Assembly: GCA_030549495.1 (NCBI GenBank)
Contig: JAUIRK010000293.1
Coordinates: 620,001 to 684,000 of the forward strand
Direction of reading: 5' to 3'
Source: Nectonema munidae
Taxonomy: Eukaryota; Nematomorpha; Nectonematoida; Nectonematidae
Length of the DNA stretch: 64,000 bases
The position numbers and the translations under genes were made by a program. Position 1 is the first letter of the stretch; every line of letters starts with the position of its first letter. Below, piece after piece: positions 14,101 to 26,100 of the stretch. Below the pieces are notes generated by a model. That model saw only the letters and a list, made by a program, of their open reading frames with translations, did not search any database and had not been told where the DNA came from.

Positions 14101-17100
14101 GTAAAATCGTCTCTAAATGCTCTCGCGCCTGGAAGGGGAACCTATAGCCCGCTTGCGTCCTTAAACCACCATATGTGGCCTTATATGGTGTATGATATAT
14201 AATCTCAGTTAGTTGATACATACGAAGCTTTAGAAAGGCTACAAATACAGCCTTTTGAAATGTGGGGAGATACGATCCTGACATCTCTTAAGAGGAAAAT
14301 GCAATTGAAATTTGGAAAAAGCGGTAGAAAATCCTCATCTTTGTGAACAAGCACGACGACTGATTTCTTCGTTTTTCAAGATACTGTTGTGAATCCTCAT
14401 TTTTCTGCTTTGTGCAAATCAAGTGTTCATTGAAAACACACTTTGCAAGTGAGCATTTTTGTGGCAAATTGAAGGTTAGAGCCTGATATCAAAATTATTT
14501 CAGAAAAGAAAACATTAATTTCTATAAAAAGTACTTACTTAGTTGCATTAAATTATTGTTATATTCTCCATGTTTATAAGCTATCGTGATTTATAGGATT
14601 CTTATTCCTTTACTTAATTAAAATATTTGCAATTGTTATGCTTTCAATTTCCATAAACACGTCTCTCTTTTGTTGGATTACTGATAAATTATTACTTAGT
14701 CTTGTAGAAAAAATGTTCTTTGAAGAATGATGAATTCTAAGATGGCCTTCATGCGCAGAAAGGTTCTCCACACTTGCTTTAGCCTGCTACAATATTCTTT
14801 ATACCTACTAAATTCTGGCTTACTTAATTAGAATGTTTTTTGATAAATTCCTCAAATTCATCTTTAAAAGAAAACTTTTTGTCTTTGTTCTGTTCTTCAC
14901 ATTCTTCCCTTCTTTTATTTTTAGTATCGGATTTTCAAAACATTAGCAGTCAAGTTTGTTTGAAAAATTCTTGTCATTCGTTTTTGTATATATGAGAGCA
15001 ATTTTAACAAAGTTTACTTCATTATTAAGTGATTGAACCGTTTGAACTCTGTAATAAATGATTGGAAGAAGTTTGGAATATAAATCTTTATAATAGCAAA
15101 AACTCTCAATAGCATCATTTTTAGAGCATGTAATAGGGAATTTGTTGCCAAACTTGGAAAGTTATTTTTGTGCAGTTTAGATCTTGAAATCATTAAAAAA
15201 TTTAAATTAGCCTAGAAATTGATATTTAGTTTTGTGAGAAACCATTTTAATATCTATAAGTAAGCTTGATAAACTTTGTTAACGTAGTGGGGGAGGTAAT
15301 TACACTTTGTAAAATTAGTTAAAAATAGATGAAAGGTTTACGGAAAATAGCTATTAGGCAGGGGCGCACATCCGGGGGGGGGGGGGGGCTACACCACTGC
15401 TTCTGTCTAATTTGCATTTAGAGTTAAATTAAAATAGTTTTCAATCGTCTCGCACTAAGAATATTTTTTGAACAAAAGTCACCAAATCTTTATCACTACG
15501 TTTGCTACATTTTTTAACATTTGAAAACTTTAATTTTTTTAAGTCAAGAAATTTTTTTCAATAGTTATTTGGGAATGAATGTTTTGATTATCTATTCAGT
15601 TTAAAGGCAAGAATACTCTATTTGCTTAATATTTGAGCAGAGATATTTTTTATAATGTTCGATTGTTAAATTTTATAACTAACACTGTACATAATCAAAT
15701 CACTTTTTTTAAGAAAATTTGTTGATTATTATAATAAAAATATAATATCGAAACAAAATGTTTCAGTTGTTAAAAATGTACTTGATCTATTTATGACAGA
15801 TTTTATTTGTAGATAGAAATATTCAAAAAAACGCAATGATTTTCTTTTCTCGTATACTTTGATTTATGTTAGTTTGGTCCTCGGACATTTCGCCCCATTA
15901 TTTTCATAAGACAGTTCGTCCCATGGACAGTTCGCCCCATTATTTTCATAAGACAGTTCGCCCCATGGACAATTCGCCCCATTATTTTCATAAGACATTT
16001 TGTTTCATGGACAATTCGCCCCGTTATTTTCATAAGACATTTTGTCTCATGGACAATTCTAAAAAATTAAGAGATAAATTGATTAATTTGAAATAATTTA
16101 ATAGAGATAAAATAAACAAGAATATAAAATTTTTAAATAATTTTACACATATAATAAGCAAAGATGGATGAAACTAATAGCCTATGAGACAATTTGTCAG
16201 GGGGCAAATTGTCTATGGGGCGAAATGTCTGTCGAACGTTAGTTTAAATAATTTTTTAACGTTGGCTTTTGCTGCTTATAAAAATTTGAAAATATCAAAT
16301 AAACTCTAATTCTTTATGCCTCCTATTATTTTGAAATTATTCTAAGAACAGACGGTTCCATTTTAAAATAGTGAAAATTGCTTTATTAGTTTATTTTGTT
16401 TCCTTTCTCTCTTATGTTAATTATGTAGCAAATTTTTCAATTTTGAGTAAAAGGTAAGGTGCAGCGGATGTATTTTCATTGACAAGGCACTGATGTACCG
16501 CTTATGTCAAACTATGAACAAATTCGTATCGATGAGGAATCGAATCCAGAGGCTTCCTTGCTGAGTCCATCATCTCAACCAACCTGCCATGCCACCCATA
16601 GAGTATGCTGTAGGGGATACGTCAAATTAGTTTTCAAAAAACTTAAGTTATGCTCTAAAATTTTTTAGTTTTTGTTGAAGCTCTATAACTTTTTCTGATA
16701 GACTTTTTTTCCTTAAAAGTTATTATAAAAGACAAATCATTGCAAATGTTAAAAGTTATTTTACATTTTGTAGCCTGTATCAATTTAGCAACCTTCGCAG
16801 GACACACGATTTTACTGTTACACGAAGGACACAGTAATGGAGAAAAAAGCCCATACGCTTTTTCATATAGAATATACTATTTACAAAACTATTAACATTT
16901 GAATGATGAATTATGACATATTTCAACTCTTTTATTTACGAGGGATTGGGGTTTTTAAGTCCTCCCTTGTTCTATAACTCAAATTAAATTAAATCTTCTT
17001 TTCCTTGTTTTCTTGCTTTTCCTGAAACATCTAGAAGGTCTTTTTTTTTTTTCGAAATTTTTTTGATGCATTTTTATTATAAATTGTAAGTTATTGACAA

Positions 17101-20100
17101 GGGGGTTTTTCCTCTCCTTTTTTTTTAAATATTTCTTATGGTTCAATGCCTTTCCGCCCTTTTTCTATCCATTCTGTTTTTGTTTTGTTGCACAATAATT
17201 TTTATAGAATTTTAATCAACTATTCTTCTTCTTCTTTTATGTCCTATCAAAATCGAAATTTAAAAAAGTTTTTGCTCCAAATTTATAGTTTCAAAATTGT
17301 GTGTGTGTGGGGAGAGAGAGAGAAAGTGTGTGTGTGTGTGTGTGTTTTTCTATATAATACTTATCCCATATTTTTTTCTCTTTCTTTACTTTCTTATCAG
17401 GTTACGTAAAATATTGAAACAATAAATGCAAGTTGTTTTCTTTTTTCTATCTTCATTCTGTGCCCATTCTTATAATTGTTTTTTCTTCATCTGTGATATT
17501 TTCTGCCTAATCTTGCATGAATTCATGTTTATCTTTTTTGTGAAAGCTCTATCTTGTCCACAACTTAAATCAACAATTTGTTATTTTCTCTATTGTTCTT
17601 ATTTCCTGGATTTTTTCATCATCTCTCCTTCTGCAACAAGTTCTTCTGAAGAAAATGAATCTTTTCATCAATTTGTTTTGAGCTCTGATATTATAGGGAG
17701 AGTAATCTAGAAGGAATTAGAAGTTTTGAAGATATTTCTCAGCTCCAGATGGAACACAGTTCTTCTGGAAACTCAACATCTTCAAGAGGTAGATCTCAAG
17801 CTAGAAACTGTAGAGATATCTCTTCACTCCATATGGACCTTCTGATGATGCAAAAACTTGAAGGAAATTGATAAAATTTTTGTTTGTTTTTTGCCCTCCT
17901 TTGGTTTCCAATATAGGATGCTCACAAAAAGGATGATATTACAAGTAGTTTTTTTTCTATAAATCTTTATATGAGATATAAGAAACTCTATGATTCTAGG
18001 AAAGGTCCCCTAAGTGGTTGGTTTGAAAGCGTGTCTGAAAGTTTGTTATAGCGTTTGTTGCCTATTTTGGTTGTCTAATTTTTTGGGACAATCTAAAGAC
18101 CAAAGAATTGCACTAAAGCCCTTTTTCCAATGATGGAGGTCCTTTCTTACTGCTCACTCCAGAAGGATGTTCCAATTCTCAAAATTTTTATACGCTTTGA
18201 CATGCCGCCTCTAGAGAGCCTTCAACAAACTACCCTAGCTAATCATAATATTTTTTGAAAATGCCATAAATTTTGGACACCACTTGATGCTGTAACTATA
18301 GACGAGCATTAGTGAAATTTCGTGTCGGTGTTCTCTAAAAGTGTACACTCTAAAAAGCGCCATTATGGCTTAAAGTTCTACCATCTGAATGATTCTAACC
18401 TTTTATGTTATGACCAAATTTATGTTTCAGGATTAATTGATCGGGAATATTTTTGAAGTCTAGAAATCTGTAAGCTCTAGTAGAAAGTAGCAATCTCCCA
18501 TCAGGGTGTGGTATTTATCTTGACAGATTTTTTACATCTCTGCTTTAGCGGAGTGGGCTCTTTCCAAAATTTGACAATTTGTGGGACAGTAAATCCTATA
18601 CGTAGATTTGTTCCGTATATTTTAAAACCTAAATTTTTACGCACGTTAAATTTAGTGAAACGAGACAAAATTGTATATTCCAACTTTTCATCCTTTGTGT
18701 TTATATACCTGAAAGGCTGCTAGAAAGATTTTAAAGCGGTTTATGTCTTATCTACGCAGCATAGTAGAAGTGTTACTATCACACAAATAAAGGAAAACCC
18801 GAAAGCCAAATTTCCTATAATAAATACAAAAGTGGGGTGGATTGTTTTAATCGAATGGCTAGAGATTTTACTAGTTATAAGACAAGTAGGCGATGGACAG
18901 TTGCCGCATTTTCTAATTATTTAGATATAGCTGCCTACAACACATGGTTTATCTACAAGCACAACTGCCCTAACGAATTTATTCTTTAAATTTTTCTTTC
19001 TTTTTTAATCGTTATTTTAATATATTCTTGAACACTTTTTCATATTATTTTTTACCCTAAAACACCGAAAAAATCGGAAAGTGTGTGCTTACATAGCCAA
19101 AACACAAGATTGAATAGTATGAAGCTTGAATTGTATCACAAATCATTGCAGCTTCTTCACCATATGTTGTACACTCTTTCTTTTATATCAAAAACTAGGT
19201 TATATATACTTTTTCGTCTTTAAAGTTAAGAAATTTGCACTTCTCAAAGAAACATGTTTAAGCAGGGACCAGTGGGGCACCAGTGTCCCAAGAAATGAAA
19301 ATCGTCTGCTTTGAATATATAAAATTCCATTCGCCATGGAGGGAGAAATTTTTTTTAAAAATGTTATCAAAAAATTTAAGTTATAATTCTATGAGAACTA
19401 GGGCTAACACAAGTCAGATTTCAAAACCCTTCAAAAACCTTCTTTTTTACTATGGTTTTTCTTCGCAAATTCACACAGAGGAAAGTAGTTCGGGCAGGGG
19501 ATACTGTTCAATTCAAGAATGCAGACGTAGAACACGAGGCACAAGGAGGTGTTCAAATTATAAAAAATTTATGTGCAAAAAACACACCTTATCTATTTGT
19601 TCTTTTTGCCATTCTAATTTGCGATTTTGCTTTTTTTTTTTTTATCATGTTCAACATATAATTATAATGCTTAATTTTTTTGTATAACCCTTGATATTTT
19701 ATGAAATAAATTTCAAATTGCTTATAAATAGGTTTTTTGATATTTTGAATTTTTTATGTTCAATTAAAATAAATTTCAAAAAGTAATATAATTTATTGGG
19801 CACAGGATTTTAAACGGTGAATTTTCGCTAACACTCGGCTTTTTCAAACCACTATAATAATGAGTAGGGTAGAAGTTGAAAACTGGAAGGATTAGCGAAG
19901 AAGACTTCTACCCTACTCATTAGTATATTGGTTTGATAAAGCCGAGTGTCGGCGAAAATTCACCGTTTTAAATCCTGTGCCCAATAAATTATATTACTTT
20001 TTGAATTATATTTTAATTTTCCTTTAATTTATGGGTCAACTTCAGCATCAGATTTACATTTTATGTTCAAGTTTAGGCGCTTTATTTTCAAAATTATTGC

Positions 20101-23100
20101 TTTATAAGATCTAAAATTTACTTATTCTATAACATTTTTTCAGTTCTAAAATTTTTATAGCTACAAAAAAAGCAAAAGTTTTTTTAGATAAATATTTTAA
20201 AGTTTTTTTGCTAAAGATGGCGTTAAAAAATTTTTTTTAATTTTTTTTTATGAAATTCACAAGATAATCTGATAATTATATTGTACAGATTTCCACTCCT
20301 TATGCATAAAAAATTTCTCTCATGTTTTTTTAATACTCAATTTTCGAAAATTTTGAAAAAATTTTCTCTTAAGGTCATGAAACCCGCAAAAAATAGAGTC
20401 TGTAAAGAACAGTATATTTTTGATATTGGCACCAATTTATACTCCAGAGAATAACGTAAATTTACATACTATTTTTTTGATATGTTATATATTAAATATT
20501 ATATCAAAAACGGCATTGAAAATGCTGAATGGAGTAAAAAGCCCGTGTGTGTCCTGCGAAGGTTAAACTATTTTTGAATGATGCTGAGTAAAATGAAATA
20601 ATGCGATCTTAATTTTTTGTTTGCACAATTATAACTTCATTTTATACCCTTGCCCCTGAATCAATCACATTTTTCTATATAAACATCGCATGTTGTCTAG
20701 TTGACTCTTTGCCTTTAAACTACATTCACTCATATAAACTATCCAACCTTCATTTATTTGTTTTCTCTATGAATCAAATTTCCTTTCATCAATTCCTGTA
20801 ATGTGCCTGGTAGACTACTTCATTTTTCAAATGAAAAGCCTATTCCACCCCCTAACAATTTTAGATTTTTTTAAACTAGTGTATATTCGATGGTTGTAGA
20901 TAAAAATGCCCCCTGAAAAAATGCCCACAATTAAAAAGTAGGAAAAAATGCCTCCTAATTTTTGATTTTTTTAATTATATAAATATTTTTATTTGGTACC
21001 GTTTTGAAAGGCTAAATTTCTAAAATTTCTTAATCTATAGGGTTTTTTTCTTTATAAAGTTCTTGAAAACAATAGCAAAGGTGCAGATTTGTGGGAATGT
21101 CGCCCCCCCCTCCCCCCGATTTACGCCCCTGACACAAAGTCCAAAAATATTTGCTGTTTTATAAAAATTTGTTTTCTATTTAAAAAATTGTCGTATGCTG
21201 AGTTTTTTAGTTTACTTTAATTAAATTTTAAATGTTTTAGATGAAGTTAACTTTTTTTTTACAAAATATCTTTATTTGACATATCTTTTTTAAAAATTTT
21301 AATTAATAATTTTTTGAAATTTTTTTTGTTTGGCATTTTTTCCTACTTTTTAATTGGGGGCATTTTTTCTCCGCACCATATTCGATATGCAAATTTAATT
21401 AAAATATTTTCGCATGAAGTATAGTATAATTCACCAATTTTGTAAAAAATATATAAAGTAGTCTTATAAATTTAGGACTTTAGGTATGCGCTGAATACAT
21501 TAAATTTTAAAGGATTGCTTGAATATTTGGTCTCCCGTGGTATTTCCAGACCACTAATTTTGAAAATTGCAAGAAAAAATTTCGCCCCCCAATAATTTTG
21601 AGAATGTGCGCCCCTGCTATCAGGATTGTCTTTTATAAACAATTTGTTGTTTGTTGAATTTAAATGTTTGAGCCCCAGCCTCTAATCAAAAGCAATAAAC
21701 TAATTTTTCGCGTTATAACAATTTTATATGCCATTTAGAGTAATAGAGTTCTGCTGAGTAAATATTTTGTCAATAAATCGTTTCTTGTTCAATTTGTTTC
21801 TATGACTTCTTCACGCTTACATCTTTAATTTATACAACTAACTCCTTAATTACGAATAAAGCTATTTATTTATTTAACATATATTTAAGTTGATTCCTCA
21901 AATTTCTTCACTCACACCCTTAACAACCGTGTTGCCATTACTCTCGGTTATCATTGTTTCAGCAATCAAAGATGGAATTGACGATATCGTAAATTTTTTA
22001 TCTTATTTATTGAATTTTTATCATCATTTATTTACCACCAAGGTATAGAATGTGTGAGCGAAAGTTTTTGAAACGTTGTACTCAGGGCATCCGCGAACGC
22101 AGTCTAGCAGGTACATTGTACCTTGAGCTACAGAGAGCTCCATTAGAACCATTTGAGTTTTTGCTAATGCACTTAACTCAAACAAACAAGTTACTGAATG
22201 TAAATTAGAGTTTTGTCAGATCTGATGACGTGTCTTTTTTATCCTTGACAGTAGACACTTTTCGGGGTTGCGCTATTATGGTCTAATGCACTTCAATCAC
22301 AAAATTCTCAAAACCATTATTTCACGAAAAAATTGAAAGGAGTCGGTGAAAATCCACACTCTCAGTAAATTCAATTGGTTCAAAGGTAAACAAGATTCTT
22401 TTTTCAGATTGAAGTAAGACAGGGTGAGTTGATGATCGTATTGAAAGTATGAAGTCAGTTATTGTCCTTGATATTGTGTTCATTATAAATAAAGTTCTTC
22501 TTAAGCAGAAATGGAAAAATATATCACCATCGTTCATACCCCACTACTTAAACAATTTCCAAATGATCTGAACAAGCAAGCTTTTCCAAAACTTTCTTTT
22601 AAATTCCGTGATACTAATTGAAAAATGCATGAGAGAGTTTATTGTTTGGAGTAAAGGGAATCAAGCATTATACAAAAATTTGCTAAACTAAGTGTTAGGA
22701 TCGAAGAACCTGAAAAAAGCAAGAGCTATAAGAAATGCTACATTCCTTGGAGAGCGCTCCAAAGACGTCTTAAGTGAGACATGTCTTTATTAGAAGCAAG
22801 TTGCTAAGCGGAAGAAATGAAATGGTGCAATGTATTGAAACGTATAATTGATGTTATTGGGGAAACGATACTTTCCATTTTAGTGAATAGTCACTTTTCC
22901 AAGCAAAGAAAGCTTATTCTTAATCTTTTTTTAGGAAAATAAAGTTATTGAGTTATCATTTTTTTTCAAAGTAAGATCCTATTCTACAAGAACATGTTCC
23001 AGAACAATTAAATTGGCATAATCTGTTTTTTTATAAATTAATTAATAAAAGAACAAAGAGGTATTTAAATGCAAAGGGTGATAGATATGAGATAACGATT

Positions 23101-26100
23101 TCTTATGTTTGCTGATTGCATCAATTAATATTTGATACGTTAGAAGAGCACTCCTTTCCTCCTAACCACTATAAGACAAAAGGATATGATACTGCTGCTA
23201 ACATGGAAGGAAGCATAAATGCGCTTAACAGTATTCAGAGGCAATCTTTTCTTCTTACGGTTGTCATGCTCTCAATTTGTGTTGAAAAGGATGCTGCGAA
23301 GTGCTTACCAGAAACAATGCCATATTTTCGAACAGTTGAAACATTAAATTATTTATTCAGCTCTGGCCCCAAACGATGCAAATTACTTAAGACACATATG
23401 AATTGTTCTCTACATCAAATGTCAGGTCTTATGGACTTCAATGTATCTAATCTTTTTTGCCTCTCATGTATCGCTTAGAACTTAATTTAACAACAAAGAC
23501 AAGAAATGAAGAAAACGGAGTATTTGACATACCTAGGAAACTTTATTTGTGTACTAATGTTGGCAAACATACCACAAATTCCCCAAAAGAGGTTTATTTT
23601 AGAAAAAATGTAGTTATTTTTTGATTGATAATGTGTCAGATCAACTGTACTTTTTAATGCTGTTAAGAAGTCAGAAAATTTGTTTTTTTTGTGGAAATAA
23701 TATATAGTGTGTGAAAGTGAGCTAGAAAAAAGTAAACTGGTTAGCTCATCAATATCCTTCATACCTTCATTGATGATCTCACAAAAGAAAGGAAACATTT
23801 ACGACTATAGCACAAGGCGAATTTTGAAAAACAAGAACTGAAACCTTTGAGAATTGTTAAAATTGTTAACCAAATACAAATTACGTGAATTTTTTCCAAA
23901 TCCTTTTTTATCTTGAGAATATTGCTGACAATTCCAACTACAGTAAGATCTGCTGAAAGACTCACCTTAAATTTAGACTTATCAAAATTTATTGTGGTTT
24001 ACTATCGACTTTTTGACCTAGTATGACAAAGCATTGATGCAAGTTAATTTTTATAGTGTTATTAGATAAGAAAGTCATAAAAGCACTTATTATATCCTTA
24101 AAGGTCTTTTACCTGTATGTTTCAACATAATGATTTATATAATCAATAAATGATCACTTATTAAAGTTTCATACACATGCCCAGTGGCGGATCCAGCTTT
24201 TGCGCATAGGGGGGAGGGCTATTTTTTAAAAAAATTTGAAAAAATCTATACATGTTTTTACTTAGAAAGAGTAAATTAAAATATTTATTACATTCAAAAA
24301 ATATTAAAATATATTTTGATTTTTACATCAAAATTTTTCTCTGCTGTAAAGCAAACAGTTTGACAATTTGATCAACAATATCTTTAGAGTTAATATGACG
24401 GTGTATATATGTCAATGCTAAACCATTCAATCGATCTTCTTCCATTGTTGTACGAAGGTAAGATTTTAAGTATTTCAAAACAGAAAAAATTCTTTCAGCG
24501 GTAGCAGTTAAAACTGGAAGTGTTGCATATATCGTTAGAAGAGAATATATATTTGGATAAAATGTTGGATTACAATTTTCCAAAGCAGAGATACAATCAT
24601 AGTTATCTTTAGGCAAAGACTTGCAAAATGTCTTCCTGATTTCAAACTCGGATTCAATTTCATTTATTGAACTTTTTATGTTTCTACAATATTTTCCAAT
24701 TCCTTGTTTTAGAGAATCAAGTTTGTATTAATAAGAAAACTGCGGCAACAAACCACAAAGAAGTAAAACAGTTGTATGATGGCCTTGAAATATTGTCTCT
24801 ATCTGACATATAATTTCATCCAAAAATGGTAAAAAAAATAGTCTGTCGATAATACTCAAACGGTGAACTTAGTGAAACATTTTTTTTAAGAGTCTGACGT
24901 CTATCTACTTTTGGTAATTGCAAGGGATCTTCTCCATAAAGTTTTTGAGCTTTTTCAAATATGTCTTTGTATTTTTCCTCAGAGTTTCATACATCTTGTA
25001 AATATTGCTTTATGGTATGTACATGTTCAATGGCTGAAAAAAAGATCATTCGAAGTTGATTGTAAGGAAATTGTGAGCTTTTTTGTAATTATCATAATTG
25101 AGTTCAGTATTGTCAGAGAAACTATGAAATTCTGCTTTGACAATGAGTCTAACAAAATACGAGCATCAACTAATGACCTTGAATTTCCTTGACTTATTCT
25201 TTCAAGAACATCGATAATCACAGGGTAAAGATTAAAAAGTGTATTAATTGTTTCGTGTTTTTCAATCCGACGAGTTTGACAGGGTAATTTTAGTCTATAC
25301 TTTAAAGTACTAACATTAGCATTCTTGTTGCTTCTTCAAGAATTTTAGTTCCCACTAGTAGTGAAAAAATTTAACAACTCTTCCAACGATTCCAAACGAA
25401 CTTGGTATTTCTCTTACTTCTGATGCATTGACCAATGTAAGGTTTAAAGCATGCGCTGAACAATGAACATACTCGGCTTGCTCTCCACACAAACGTTTTA
25501 TCTCTGCCTGAACACCATTAAAAGCGCCACTCATTGTTGCTGCCCCATCCTATCCTTGTCCTATTAAGTTATGTGGATCCAAACCAGCTCGTTGTAATAT
25601 ATTAAATATTTCAGCAGCAAGAGCGATGATACCTTTAAGGGATTCGGGATTGAGGAATTCAAGAAATCTTTCTACAATACTATTTTTATTGACATAACGT
25701 ATACTTACAGAAAGTTGAGACTTATGTGATAAATCAGTCCTTTCATCGGCAATTACAGCGTAAAAATGTGCTTCGAATGCTTCTTTGGCTTCTTTCCGTC
25801 TAATGACATTTGCCATGCAAGAAAAAAGACTGTTTTGCGTAGTTTTTGACAAATAAGTTGCGTTACCAGCACTTGTAGAAAGATGATTTGATAAGCTTTG
25901 GCTTGAAAGAGAATATAGTTGAACGAAAGCATCCCTCATTTGTTACAATGTTGTTAATGGAAGAAGGAGGGTCAAGTGGACCATCGGCTCGATGACCTCT
26001 CAGAGGTAAGCCTAATCTAGCTGATAAAAGTATGACTTCAGCTATACTTCTTATGACATCACGATTTTTTTTCTTTTTGTTTTGTAACAGCAACACTCAA

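Larger units (their letters stand above)
16792..20562 (+). mobile_element. piggyBac transposon 2 (degenerate)
   Basis: The left end is CCTTCGCAGGACACACGATT. The right end is its inverse (GTGTGTGTCCTGCGAAGG) followed by TTAA at 20563-20566. The left target site reads GCAA (16788-16791) instead of TTAA, so it has mutated or the end is off. Plus-strand coding pieces run from a possible start at 17749 ([14 protein letters not shown]) through [42 protein letters not shown] and [18 protein letters not shown] to a Cys-rich tail. They contain several stops and frameshifts, so the transposase is dead. Confidence 0.85.
15359..21616. mobile_element. 6.26-kb block bounded by hAT-type ends, full of nested elements
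   Basis: The left end is CAGGGGCGCACATCCGGGGG. The right end, read inward on the other strand, is CAGGGGCGCACATTCTC. The flanks are CTATTAGG (15351-15358) and CTATCAGG (21617-21624), 7 of 8 identical, as expected for a hAT target duplication. No hAT transposase remains visible. The interior holds a MITE (15876-16237), a SINE (16440-16620), a 3.77-kb piggyBac (16792-20562) with its own hairpin insertion, and a second MITE (20892-21377). I infer a nonautonomous hAT element enlarged by later insertions. Confidence 0.6.

Noticed and set aside
14030-14284. Minus-strand open frame with a non-AT-biased stretch ([19 protein letters not shown])
   Set aside because: No recognisable domain and no splice partners. 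A possible unknown exon, but not supportable from sequence alone.
15375-15390. Poly-G runs (also near 327, 11560 and 52349) as possible quadruplex regulators
   Set aside because: Those at 15375 and 52349 sit just inside CAGGGG transposon ends, and that at 11560 in a poor-quality stretch; no gene-regulatory context.
15866-16096. Apparent repeat protein ([14 protein letters not shown] units)
   Set aside because: It is the 42-bp tandem array of a MITE with 8-bp target duplications; the frame is open only because the unit is divisible by three.
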